From contig CM074179.1 of the NCBI GenBank assembly GCA_037179385.1, positions 34,869,905-34,933,904 on the forward strand: a DNA stretch of 64,000 nucleotides. The letters run 5' to 3'. The notes under the pieces were generated by a model. That model ran no database searches and had not been told where the DNA came from. It saw nothing but the letters and a program-made list of their open reading frames with translations. A program made the translations under genes and the position numbers. The stretch comes from Holothuria scabra (lineage: Eukaryota > Echinodermata > Holothuroidea > Aspidochirotida > Holothuriidae). Below are positions 52,975 to 64,000 of the stretch, piece after piece (within the stretch, counting starts at the first letter, position 1; each line of letters begins with the position of its first letter).

Positions 52975-55900
52975 GTAAGTTAAAGTTTCAATCTCATTTA
53001 GAACGTTTTTAAGGTATGAATCCGTCCTTTGAAAGAAAACATAATCATAAAAAGTGTGCAGGCGAAAAGGATAAATAAAGAGCGATTGGAAAAAAAAATG
53101 AAATTTTATTAAAATGATGATTTATTTGTAGTGAAGCCATATTGGTAAAGTTTCTTTTTTCTGCACAAATTAGATTTTGTTTCACGAATCATTTTGTGCA
53201 GAGAAATTTGAAATCCGAACATAAACCCAACACTTATCATTCTTGCTCTTACAATAAGCACTGTACAATAATAATTTGTTCAACTGTCAGTTCGCGTGTA
53301 TCTCGGATATCTTCATACTTATGTTGGTTTAACACTGTATTTCAAGAGGTGTATATATTGCCACCGAAATTTACTTCCGCGGCAAGCACGGTTGTTGACA
53401 AAAGCGCTGAAAGGAAATTAATTAAAAAGCATGAAAATATTTTACATGCATGGTAAACTGAACTTAGACATCACACAAGGGTGTGGTTCAAAAGTAATAG
53501 ACTAATCATTCGCTTACAGGATGAACTCCACCCGATGGTAATGGCTTCAATAAGGATATTGATCTGTGCCATAATTTATTAGCGAATGCTCCAGAAACTG
53601 TCTCAAAAAAAAGATATGACAAAGAATGCTATGAAAATCATTTAGGATTGATCAGCTAAGGTTGATTCAAACTTCATGATCTGTAACTTTTTGGTAATGG
53701 GGAGATGAAAGGGCTTCAAAAACTTGTAAAGTGGCGAGGAATGTTTTTTATTTCTTTTATACAGTCAATCTACAATTTCTACAAAATAAATCTTTAACAA
53801 AGAAAAACAGATCATTACAATCAATCAACAATTGCTACAAAATAAATCTGGTCATGGTGAGAAGTTTATTATTAGAGATTGCATTGAATTATTACTATTT
53901 CTCATTATTTTCCAAAAATAGTTTTATTGCAAAGCCTCATTTTAACTGTGTACCATGATAATTGAGACAAAATGTTCATATTGTATTAGAATCCTGTTGC
54001 ACTAGAACATATCGGTAATTTTTATTATTCACCATGGTACTTGGCAGTCAATATGGCGTTTAATTATTTTCCTGTGCAACATTATCTGGTTTAATGTCTT
54101 TGTCAAAAAAACATACAAGCCAAGTGGTATGTGTACATACGTGTTTGTTAAAGATATATCACAAAGGGAACAATAGAGCAACTTACGGCTCTTCGCCAAA
54201 AGAAATTCCATAGACCAATTTAAAGCAAAACGAATGACAGGATTCTTTTTAAATTTTACCGGAGCACATCTCTCCCAGTACAAAGGAAGCATCTCTAATC
54301 ATTGTATTGGAAACGTAGGCCCATAAAAGTGAAAACCTTCTGCCCCCCAAAATTATGGAAATTAACATAAAACTTGTAATGTTACTGGTTGAATATCCCA
54401 TTTTGTAAGTTCCAAGAATTAACAGATTACGGTAATCAGGGTGAGTCAGTTATCACCAGCAACACTAAAAAAGGATGAGACCGGTCCGACACAGACTAAT
54501 CGATCCGAAACAGAGCCTTAAAACTCCACTTAACTAACTGCAACACTATATATTATTCAATACTATTAAAGAATGTTAATCGCAACGTTCGGCTGGTAAT
54601 TGTAATGCCTGTTTTGAGATGGTACCGAGTCCATTGTGTAAGCAAGAGGAAATTAGTAATTTATTGTTACTAAATTGATAATACCAAGTACTGCTGAACT
54701 TTTCAAAATACCTTGCTATACCAATGCCTCACTTAATCTTTGTTTTTTAATGGCTCAGGAACTTCGAGTTAATATTTTTAATGCCAAACGGTGCTTAAAT
54801 GTATTGCAAAAATGCTCCAAATTTAATGGAAGGGTCTTTAATTATACGTGTTCTGCTTCAGTAAAGCTTCTGCAATTACGTTCATGATGTCATTTCTTGA
54901 CAACAGCGATGATATACATTTCATCCATAGAAAGTATCTTTCGTTGTTTCGAATCTCAGTGGCATCATTTACATTTTTTCAACAATTGGAAAAGTTACAA
55001 TATTCATGACAGGTAATGAACTTAAAGAGAGGACTGAATTGGAAATATGTTTAAAACCTGATGTCCAGCTCAGATGTGCATCAAGTTTTTCACTTCTGAA
55101 ACAAATTCATTCCAATGCCCCTTGAAAAGATTCTCCTAATATCTGAGAAGAACTTTTTTGAATGTACCGTCACTTGATCTATGAAGGATAAAAATTCATT
55201 GCCCTTCGCCCTCTAACCATAGGCAAACATAAAGAAAATGAATCATAAAGGAAGAGTAAGCAATTAAATTTTCAGCTGGAGCAAATTTTCCCAAAGGAAC
55301 CAAGGAGAGATGATTTACGTAAAAACCGAACGCTGTGTGGTTTAATGATGTTTTGAAAGACAATTAAATTGAGTTAGTTAGTTAGATGGAGTTTTACGGC
55401 CCAGTTTTCAACCTATTGGTTCAAGTCGAGCCGGTCACGGCCTTTTTCTCAAGTTGTGGCCAACTGGCTTGTTTTTCCTATTCCGTTGCCTTTGTGAACA
55501 ATTCAATTGAGATTTCTTATATAGTGTCCTCCAATTACACCTTCAGTGATGCTGTCAGAGAGTACGGACACGTGACCGCTCTAAATTCGCGAATCATAAG
55601 ATCATTCTATAAAGTAAATTGTTATTAACTCTGTTAAAGGACCTTGCAGCTCCCATCTCTTTTGCAGTCTAAAAGAAAGAAAACGCCTTAGAACAGAATG
55701 ACAGCTTACACCGCGAATATAATCACGTATAATAACAGATATTAAATATATGTTTGTTGTAGTTTATAAGTGAATGATATTGTTATCAATTTTTGCAACA
55801 AAAGTTCTGGTAGGAAATGTGACAAAATTACCGGCGGTTTCTAAAGAAACAAAATTAGGTGCAATAAAAGTTTTTCAGAGTAGGGAGCTGGAAGAGCAGC

Positions 55901-58900
55901 TCCCTGTTCGGAGCGAGCTTTCACAAAACTAATATTTTAGAACATTTCGGCATTGTGTTTTGTAACTGTCGGCCTTTTGTTGCTCTGTCAAATGAAGTTA
56001 CGTACGTTGTTCGAAGATCGCCCGCCGGATCGGCGGATATATTGATGTTTTGATCTTTAATTTTGGAGAATATAAATCTATGTTTACGATTACATACAAA
56101 TTCAAGCCACTGTTACATCATTTGTGATACCAATCGGCCCCAGAGAGAAATTCCACTTATTTTTCTGGCAAAACCATGAAAACAGATAAAATCGTCACGG
56201 TTGTACTAAAAATGTAGCAGACGACAAAATTCTTCGTAGTTACATTCTTATCCAGATTAGATCTATGTGGAGTCTCAAGAGTTATGCAACAACTAAAATG
56301 TTATTGGAATCTATTTCGAGACCTTGTAAGCACGACCTTTAGTACGAAGGAAGCTCCGTAGAGCTATGTCCATCCAAACGTTGTCGCCCGCCCTAATTAA
56401 ATGGACCGAGTGTGTAATCTAACTCGTAAAATATCCGACTCTCAATAGAAATGTCTGGGTTAGAACCCCAGGTTGGGTCGTACCAATGACATTCAAACTG
56501 GGCAGTCATTGTCCCGACAATCCAGTTTCCAAACTCCTTGGCCGCAGTTAGACCAAAGGAGAAGGTTGCAAGTTGTGACGTAACGCCCTTATCTACCAAA
56601 ATTTAGAAAATGGTTGAAAACGTCATTTACAGCGGTAGTGTGATGCACTACGAATTCAACATTTCACTGGTAGAGTGTGGCAACAGCTTTCTTCCACATT
56701 ACACTGACTTACACAGGGGATATTATTGGTCTCTGTAAAATGTAATAACGCATCCGAATATATATCTTTAGTGGTTAATCGCCTTGTAATCAAGTAAGTT
56801 ACTTGGTCTGTTAGTAAGATGGGATTTAACGACAGATAAACACAAGTATATGCAGTGTCGGATGGAAAACTTAAGTTCAGATGTTGTCAAGGTTCAAGTT
56901 CGGTTTCAAATATGGTTTGATTCCCTTCTGCGCCCCCTTGATCGCAACAAGGGGTAGCACCGTGTGTATATACCACAACTCTCATACGAGGGCGGACCTT
57001 TGGTTAGGTTAGCAGATTATTGCCTCCTGCAGAGATCATGGCTAGATTAAGGTTTATCTGTAATTAAAACGTTGTTGTTAAATTCAAATGAACTCCTTCA
57101 TTTCAAATATAAGTTGGGAGGAACATAAAACTGGCAAAGACACAATGAGGAGTAAAACCAATATTCCAAAATGCAGGAAGGTAATGTCGGTCGCACAAGT
57201 GTAACAACGGGAAAAAGTAAGTAAGTTTTAATAACCCTGTAGATACACCCAGAAAGGCCGCTGTGAATCAGACTTACATCTGAAGACGTGAAATACATTT
57301 TTAATTTACGATTGTGATAATAAAGTTCAAAACAAAATTAAAAAAATATTACATAAAAAAGTTCGTTTTACCAAACATGGCCATTATCATTTTTGATAAT
57401 GCAAGGGTAAAGAGTGGTGCCTCAAATGGGAGGTAAACGCAAAGAAACGTGTGTTCGTATGCAAACGCTAGTACTGACACTTTGGCATTAAAATAGAAAT
57501 ATGTATAACATACACTGAAAAATAAAATTTTAGTTCAAGTATTTTTCAGCCAGTAAGCCAGTTGAGTTCCGTGATTTAAGGGATATTAAGCATATCTACA
57601 TAACCTTACATCATTATTCAAAATAACTGCTTTTCTGGGCAATGGTGTCTGATTGGAAGGGGAACGTTGCGTTTGTTTTTCAAGCAAATTCATCTTTTTT
57701 AAAACTAATAGTTTTTGTCACAGGGTGATAGATTATGAAGCAATATGATAGCCTTCTTTTCAAAAAATAAGTTTCCCGCAGATAGAAATTCAGTTGTTTG
57801 TTGCTCGAGAATAATTTCTTCACCCAAACTTTCAACATTTCAAATGATGCAACGTCCAAGACCCTTCTTACATGCATTTCGAAGAGATGTATCTATTGCT
57901 GGGGTTTATGATTAAGACTGAATTGTTAGACAGTGTCTGAGCTATTTTCTTTGTACTCTTTGTCTGAGCATTTAAAACACAATATTCCCCTTTAAAATCA
58001 GATAACTGCAAGTAATATGTCCAAAACGTGTTGAAGTACAGAACGGTTTTCCGTAAGTAGTAGGTACTGATAAGTATAACCACTTGATTTTAAGGTCTAT
58101 TAGCAAATTGCTGAATCAGTCTTTTTCTTTAATTTCGACTTCCAAAAATGTGATTTAAATCGTTTTGCTTTATGAGAAATCAAGTATTAAATTTGGAAGA
58201 AAAATGCGTTAATTTATTTTCTATTTGGCTGGAAATAGCCTATTTCTTCTATCAACATCCAACATACCCACGTGACTGCAAGGAAGTCCTTGATCAATGT
58301 TCGAGCAAAAATTCCAGTGGAGTCTTTGTAATAAAACCAGATGGGTTCCCATACCCATTTGAAGTTTACTGCGACAACAGTTTCGACTCCTGGGGTTGGA
58401 CAGTGAGTTAATTGTTTTCATTTTATGTAAAAATTTCAAAAATACACTTCGGAAAGTAGTTTTTCCAAGGTGGTCTGCTTTCTGTAAAGAAACTAATTCT
58501 CCTCGCTTAATTGTAAATGATTACATCAATTGTGCTGCAAAGATTACAATATTTCTAACAGATGTATTGATGTATGCTTCATATTTCTATATATCATCTT
58601 AAAAGAAGAAATGTGCCTTATATGCCATTTTTTTTTTCAAAAGAATCGAGTGCGGAGAGTCACGGTTGTTTTTTATTGTAATTTATGTTTAATAAGTGCA
58701 CTTATTATGTATATACAAAGGAACAGTGATAGTCATTACAATCAAAACAATGTTCCTTGGTAAAAGAGGCACACTGTTAAAAGTGGCTCGAACTCCGTGC
58801 AAATATACAGAAAAGAGGAACATAAAGATGACAGAAAAGGTTCTGGTAAAAAATTTCCAGATTTTTTTGTGTAATCTTTACTTATCTCCTTATATTTGTG

Positions 58901-61900
58901 TTCTGCAAGTCTGCTTGTTTTTTGTTTTTGTTTTTTTCTTTTTTATTTTAGTATTTTACAAATAAATAAGCAGGGCTTAGGCATAAGACTTTTCAACCAA
59001 AATTTCATTAGCACCTTTTCTTTTCTTTTCTTTCTTTTTTTATTTTTTTAATTTTTTTTATTTTTTTGCTTTTTAAAAGTAACTTTGCGTTTTCGATCTT
59101 TGTAAAAATAAGGGTTTTTCGGGAACCAGTCAAAATATAATAGACTGAGAAACCTCGGTGATATTTTATAAGGAACAATATTGCCAAATCTTCGCTTGCT
59201 TGAAAGTGTTTACGATTCTTTTAACGTACGGTTGACAAAGGAGCTACTCGTAGAAGATGCATAAATATTATCAATCGTAATAATGTATTTAGTAGTTTGT
59301 ATCATTTACAGAACTATTTCGTTTATCTTGCCTATATAAGGGTTTTGCAAGAAAAGTAACATAACCGTTATGGTGCATTTGTTATATTAAAATTCTGGCT
59401 TCGTTTTTCCAACAGGTTATCATGCGTCGTCAGGACGGTTCACTTCTTTTTACCCGTAACTGGGTTGATTACGAGAAAGGTTTCGGATTTTTAAGTAGTG
59501 AGTTTTTTCTTGGTAATGAAAAGCTCTCCTATCTGACAAACCAACAAAGGTACCAGCTTCGTATGGATGTTACGATTTCTAACGGATCAACAGGATTTAT
59601 GAAGTACAGTTACTTCCGAATCAGCGATGAATGGGGAAACTATTCATTGGCTTCATTAGGGGAAGCAGAAATAACACCTAGTATGTTTTTATTGTATCTT
59701 TAAGTCTAATTCATACAAATATCTTGGAAGGTAGTTGGAATGGTTTCCTGAAAAGTTAGGACAGATAATTAGCCTTAATCCACAAGGAACGTTCATTCAA
59801 ATGGGAAATAACTCTAGTAAGATACAAGGAATGAGATGTTAAAATTGAAAATCATTGTTTTGTTTCATTCAGAAATAATTCCAGTATCTTGTCCAAGCAA
59901 CATGATATACACAAACTGTTCATGCGAAAAGACTTGTGAAGCTCCCATGAGCTGTCAGAATAATTGCCATGAAGAAGAAAGATGCACCTGTCCCGATGGT
60001 TTCGTTTTGAAAGGAAGTGATTGCGTTACTCCTGAAGAATGTCGATGTTACTATCCAACCGCTAACAAAGTCATTCCGGTAAATCTATAGCTTCTGATTA
60101 AGCGTTATTTGGCGCTCTATTCTTTTTACTTCTCAATAAGTACATAGATTTTAAATTGTCCGACATTTCAACATTCACAACATGGTAAAAATGGTTTTCA
60201 GTTTTTTGAAGGACTGAATCTTTAAAAAGAAATCAAAATTGACGGGATCTCATCCATAAAATCTCAACAGAAAATGTTTCCATTAAAGATCTTGGCCCAT
60301 TTTGTCCTACATGTGAAGACAAAATTAATTATAGAAATAAAATTGGAAGCTGAGTTTTTTGTTAGATAAGAATAATTGTCAATTATATCGCTCAGATGAA
60401 CATCTTTCGAGTACGCCCCATCAAATGCGAGAAATAACTTCACGTGATTTAAGTATTACATTTTACTTGTTAATATGTACCCGTACCCTCCTTTTATAGA
60501 TGGACGGATCTCTCGTTAACGACCAATGTTCAACGCAATGCTCTTGTAGTGAAAGTGGCTTGACATGTAGTAGTTACAATTGTCATCCTAACGCAAGTTG
60601 TATACGTTCCAGTGAAGAAGGGCATTGTGCTTGTAATACTGGCTTCATTGGTGATGGGCGAGACTGTAGGCCTTTATGTCCTACCAACACGATATATACA
60701 AATTGCACATGTGAAAGGACTTGTGAAGCTCCATCGAACTGTCAGAATAATTGTCAAGAAACAAGCAGATGTGTTTGTCCTAATGGATTCTTTTTGAGAG
60801 GGAGTGACTGCGTTCCTCTTGAAGAATGTCCTTGTTACTCTTCCTCGGCCGGAAAAGTTATTGTGGTAAATAAGATTCAATTTTCACTCTTGAGTAAGGT
60901 AAATTAATGTGTAAGTCTTCGGTTTTCATTCACCTCGTCAGAGGCAGCAGAATGTTTTAAAATTCACCCCAAAGTCATCCCTTTATAAGTATTCTCAAAA
61001 ATAAACTTGTTGGAATAAGGTTTTGTAGGTCATCGGGACATTCACCTCAACCCGCTAATAGCTTTGTACCTTGAGTATGATCCAAGAGCCTGCTGAAGCG
61101 TCGGGCGTTAGCAGTACAGTCGAATATTACTTGATTTCATACGCACCTTAAGGGCGGAGTTACTGAAATTACGATTAAAGTTGACAAAGAAGCACGAATC
61201 TATACTTTCAGGAAAAGTATGCTATTCATATGTTTAATGTTTTCCTTGTTTTACTTACTGCAGGTTGGAGAATCATACTTAAATAGCCAATGTTCACAGA
61301 GATGTTCTTGTACTAGTAACCGTCTCTCCTGCGCTAGTTACGCATGTGATCAAAACGCAAGATGTACAAGTACAGTCGACGGAGGGCGCTGTTCTTGCAA
61401 TACAGGCTTTGTTGGTGATGGAGAAACCTGTGGCTGTAATAGAGGCTACTTAGTTGACGGATCAGGATGTCGACGGCCAATGGACTGTGATGAAGTTCCA
61501 TCAACTGAAGGATATAACGGTAGCGGGTTGTACTACATCTTACCTTCCAATTGGCAGGAGTTTCGGGTTTATTGCAACATATCAGAAGGACGATGGACGG
61601 TATGCAATGCATCTTTTTAAGTTTAGCCAAAGAACTACACACCTGTATTTTAGCGTAATCTGAAGTGTACTGTAATTGTTCGGAGAGTTTTAGAACTGCT
61701 AAAATTTCGATTAAAGTGGACAGGGTGTAGGAACTTCTTGCCTCCATGCATCTGAAGTTCCGCTTGGAATGGAATAAATTTAAGTTCAAAATCATTTATA
61801 AAAGAGAACTTTTTAATAGTGAAAAGGATTAGGCCTAAGTGGACCTTCGCATGATAAACAGTTCTTTGGACCTGAGATCCAATTTCTTTGTAAATAATGT

Positions 61901-62332
61901 AAGAAAGTTTTTTCCTCTATCTATCGTTGAGCACATATGCAACACGTTCGTACAGACTCTGGCAGTCTGGTGGTTTGCCATGGTGACTTTTGGTGAAGTC
62001 ATTGCGTTTGAGAGGATATGAGAAAAACGTTTTTGTTATCTTTCTAATGCATTTCTTTACGAAGGTTTTGCAGAGACGCATCCCAGACTCCACACGAGAC
62101 TTCTATCTTTCTTGGAGTTCCTACAAACACGGATTTGGGGAATTGGACGAAGACTTTTGGCTTGGAAATGATAAAATTCACTACCTCACGAGTCAAAGAG
62201 ACTATCAACTCCGTATTGATATGATTGACTCTGGTAACAGGCATTACAGAGCCGTGTATAACGGATTTCGTATCGGAAATGAAGGAACCAAGTATCGAAT
62301 CACTGTACTTGGAAGTTACAGTGGAAATGCAG
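52901..62332 (+). CDS. Gene B: arm B copy of the FReD-TIL-EGF gene, 5' end damaged, last exon off-window
   Basis: Exons at 52901-52974, 57177-57216, 58239-58402, 59416-59680, 59873-60078, 60500-60865, 61264-61599 and 62065-62332. Exons 3-8 are open, with the same lengths and phases as gene A (about 534 residues, about 33 replacements). Exon 1 is one base short and hits TAA after 14 codons, and exon 2 has lost its pyrimidine tract. The annotated start therefore cannot make the secreted protein. The gene may be a recent pseudogene, use another promoter or first exon, or reflect a sequence error in a T run. The terminal FReD exon should lie about 0.5-1 kb past the right edge. Confidence 0.7.
55376..55500 (-). 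mobile_element. 3' part of tRNA-derived SINE subfamily 2 (arm B)
   Basis: Complement of 9425-9546: GTTAGTTAGATGGAGTTTTA, then CCCAGTTTTCAACCTATTGG, CAAGTCGAGCCGGTCACGG and AGTTGTGGCC. Confidence 0.6.
56395..56575 (+). mobile_element. tRNA-derived SINE, subfamily 1 (arm B copy)
   Basis: Plus-strand partner of 8365-8545: ATGGACCGAGTGTGTAATC, GACTCTCAATAGAAATGTC, then a mutated B-box GGGTTAGAACCCCAGG and the TTGGGTCGTACCAATGACAT body. Confidence 0.5.
57177..57216 (+). CDS. Gene B exon 2: linker microexon with weakened acceptor
   Basis: Same 40-nt exon and donor as gene A, but 32 nt directly upstream, including the pyrimidine tract, are missing. The acceptor now reads CCAATATTCCAAAATGCAG, much weaker than in arm A. 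The exon may be skipped; skipping 40 nt would also shift the frame. Confidence 0.5.
57217..58238 (+). other. Gene B intron 2
   Basis: About 1.0 kb, AT-rich. The antisense frame at 57680-57877 is shared with arm A but not called as a gene. Confidence 0.55.
58239..58402 (+). CDS. Gene B exon 3: start of first fibrinogen domain
   Basis: 164 nt: DCKEVLDQCSSKNSSGVFV, FPYPFEVYCDNS, ending GWT before donor GTGAGT. An in-frame ATG upstream (58172) would extend the frame into the intron but gives no signal peptide. Confidence 0.88.
59416..59680 (+). CDS. Gene B exon 4: middle of first fibrinogen domain
   Basis: 265 nt after TTTTTCCAACAG: VIMRRQDGSLLFTRNW, GFGFLSSEFFLGNEKL, ending GEAEITP plus one base before GTATGT. 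Four replacements from gene A (D/E, I/V, D/E, A/P). As in gene A, the domain is cut before its C-terminal third. Confidence 0.92.
59873..60078 (+). CDS. Gene B exon 5: first TIL module
   Basis: 206 nt between TTTCATTCAG and GTAAAT. All cysteines of the gene A TIL module are kept. Four replacements (E/K, Q/H, N/T, A/P). Confidence 0.92.
60500..60865 (+). CDS. Gene B exon 6: TILa/VWC-like, EGF-like and second TIL
   Basis: 366 nt between CTTTTATAG and GTAAAT. All cysteines are kept but about 13 residues differ from gene A; the first five read MDGSL instead of IGVSV. The surrounding intron sequence is less changed than this exon start, which is unusual. Confidence 0.92.
61264..61599 (+). CDS. 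Gene B exon 7: TILa/EGF-like plus start of second FReD
   Basis: 336 nt between TTACTTACTGCAG and GTATGC. About eight replacements from gene A, most in the TILa/EGF part (I/L, N/S, S/T, G/R, T/S, N/S), plus R/G and S/N near the FReD start. Confidence 0.92.
62065..62332 (+). CDS. Gene B exon 8: middle of second fibrinogen domain
   Basis: 268 nt between TTTCTTTACGAAG and GTTAGT. Differs from gene A by two residues (R/H, M/I). Ends in phase 1, as required by the exon 9 type seen in gene A. Confidence 0.94.
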
Positions 62333-64000
62333 GTTAGTTTGAAACTCAGAGCTGATAAAATGCTAAAGATTATTTCAAGTAAATCGCTCCAAATTAAAAG
62401 AAAAACCCTTTCTTTTGATGTTCGTCAAGTGAACGTTGAAGATGTTGTAGTAATTGTATCGACCAAAAATCAATTTTCAAAGCTTAAAGGCAAACTGGTA
62501 ATGAAAACGGTTATTGAATTAGCATGAAGTATTAATAATTTTATTTAATGTATTTCACAATTGAAATATTTATATGAACATGAACTTCAATAATAAAAAG
62601 GTTTCATTACCTAAAGTTTAAGAAGTTCCTACGAAATATGAAATTGACTGTTCAGTTGTGTTTTTTCACCCCAGTGAAAATATCATGACAGGAGTTACTC
62701 TCAAAAAGGTATACGCAATTCGGTATTGGACCTGTCTTAATAAAAACATTGGCACCAGATCAACTAAGGCTTTAAGTTTAAAAAGTCTAAAAATGCTAAA
62801 TATGTTTTTCTGTATTCCCTCTCACTGTCACCGGATATCATATTGTCATAGTCTTAATTTTACAATCTTATCTTAAATTCTCTCAGTTTCCTCTTTATCA
62901 TGTCTATGATATTTCACAGATTGAAGTGCAACAAAAGGTAATTGAAGTAAGTTCGAATGAACGTACTTTAAAACGTGTGGTGGAACGTGCTAGAGACAAG
63001 CGACCAATAAAACTGTAAACAATAGGTCTGTCTTACTTAAATAATTGCATACCCTGTTGTTCAAATCATTGTTTTGGGGCAATTTAAGACTACGTTGCAG
63101 GTTATACACAGTGAAACATTACTACGATAGGCTAACAGTTTTGTTTCAATCCAAAATTAAAACACTTGATCTGGTTAAATTTCAAAACCAAGGCGCAATA
63201 AAGAGGGGTTATTCAAAAAATCGATGTAACTTTAAAAGAATAAGGCGCAATTTTTTTTTCCGCCTAGAGGCCGAGTTCTCCCAAGAGCCCCCTTTTCCAT
63301 ACCATGTCTCCCCTGAGTCTAAATTCATGGAAATATATAACTTTAAATATTAAAAAGATATTTTCTAATTTAAATTTGCTTATTTTCATAATGCACCAAA
63401 TCCCATTAAAATATCAGTGGGAAGAAAAACTTCTTATCTTTTCAATTCTACAGGAGATAGCTTCAAATGTTTGGGAACTACTCTTTTTAGAATTAAAAAC
63501 ACTTATTTGAAGGAAAAATTTATTTCTGCCTCCAAGTACATGCCTACAACCAAATAAATATTTACAAAGCCTACTAATAAATCGGATATCCATAATAATA
63601 AAACGGTTGTTTGCACTGAGTGCCTCTTTGCACAGATTTTTCCTCATTTGAAGGAAGAACATTATTCGTCCTGAATATATAAATACATTCAAAAGTTGAA
63701 GAAAAAATATATTTGCAGATATTTACAGGTATTAACAGTTCGTATGGATTAACAGCAAGGGATCCTTTCAATTGTTTTCTATTGGAGAAACAACTTAATT
63801 TTAATGCTGAACACATCAACACACACACACACACACACACAAAAAAAAACCCAAAGAAAATGTTAGAGATCTTCAGAAAAATAAATGTTTGGGATCCTCA
63901 GAAACTAAAATGTGAGGGTAATTGAATGATTCTTGAGGAACGGTGATCACCTCCACTGGGCCTCGAGCCCATACCGCCTGCTCTACGAGCAGATGCTTTT
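62333..64000 (+). other. Start of gene B intron 8, to window edge
   Basis: AT-rich, pairing with about 1,055-2,724. Includes an AC run (63,816-63,842) not matched in arm A, and at 63,945-63,995 the partner of the possible SINE head near 1,092. No exon 9 found before the edge. Confidence 0.6.

Larger units (their letters stand above)
52975..57176 (+). other. Gene B intron 1 with SINE fragments
   Basis: About 4.2 kb, the same size as in gene A, with the SINE-like pieces at 55376-55500 and 56395-56575 in orthologous positions. No conserved coding frame. Confidence 0.6.
34870..64000 (-). repeat. Arm B of the giant inverted repeat
   Basis: Reverse-complement partner of arm A, running to the window edge, where 63,945-63,995 pairs with about 1,055-1,110. 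It carries gene B on the plus strand. The last gene exon and its 3' flank should lie within about 1 kb beyond the right edge. Confidence 0.9.

Overview
This window is animal nuclear DNA: AT-rich, intron-bearing, packed with DNA transposons, foldback elements and SINEs, with no bacterial-style gene organisation. The only clear protein family is a secreted modular protein with fibrinogen-related (FReD), trypsin-inhibitor-like (TIL), TILa/VWC-like and EGF-like modules. Together with the AT-rich introns, runs built on 'taggcctaac' around 25,085-25,260 and foldback elements resembling the sea-urchin TU class, this suggests a marine invertebrate deuterostome, most likely an echinoderm. That taxonomic call is inference.

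Layout. The window is one giant imperfect inverted repeat. Arm A (about 1,055-31,745) pairs with the reverse complement of arm B (about 34,870-64,000) around a spacer of about 3.1 kb. The first ~1,050 bases pair with sequence beyond the right edge. Arm A carries gene A on the minus strand: nine exons, coding from 11,987 down to 44, predicted 728 aa, all splice phases compatible. Arm B carries gene B on the plus strand: eight of nine exons, 52,901-62,332, with the last exon outside the window. Exons 3-8 have identical lengths in both arms, and I count about 33 replacements in about 534 residues. Gene A looks intact. Gene B has lesions at its 5' end: a 1-nt deletion in the signal-peptide exon, loss of the polypyrimidine tract before exon 2, and loss of a TATA-like motif.

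A third, older copy of the gene's 5' region (about 33,000-40,200, parallel to 8,680-12,600) holds another signal-peptide exon at 39,544-39,618 with an in-frame stop. A separate degenerate copy of the last FReD exon lies in each arm (14,545-14,766 and 51,112-51,335), in the opposite orientation to the main gene and with a shared frameshift. The locus therefore looks like a repeatedly duplicated, partly decayed FReD-TIL-EGF cluster.

Mobile DNA explains most length differences between the arms. Arm A alone has an 810-bp CACTG-ended element (13,678-14,487), a 2.46-kb hAT-like element (15,756-18,215), a 670-bp hAT-like MITE with a perfect 8-bp target duplication (28,559-29,228), and a 5.5-kb block containing a foldback element (22,404-24,743). 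Arm B alone has a 4.7-kb foldback element of the same family (44,192-48,870) containing a GC-rich island and a full-length tRNA-derived SINE, and a small CACTG-ended MITE (49,524-49,698). Several of these have a readable empty site in the other arm.

Main caveat: an inverted joining of two divergent haplotypes during assembly would look very similar to a real inverted duplication. Sequence alone cannot decide this.
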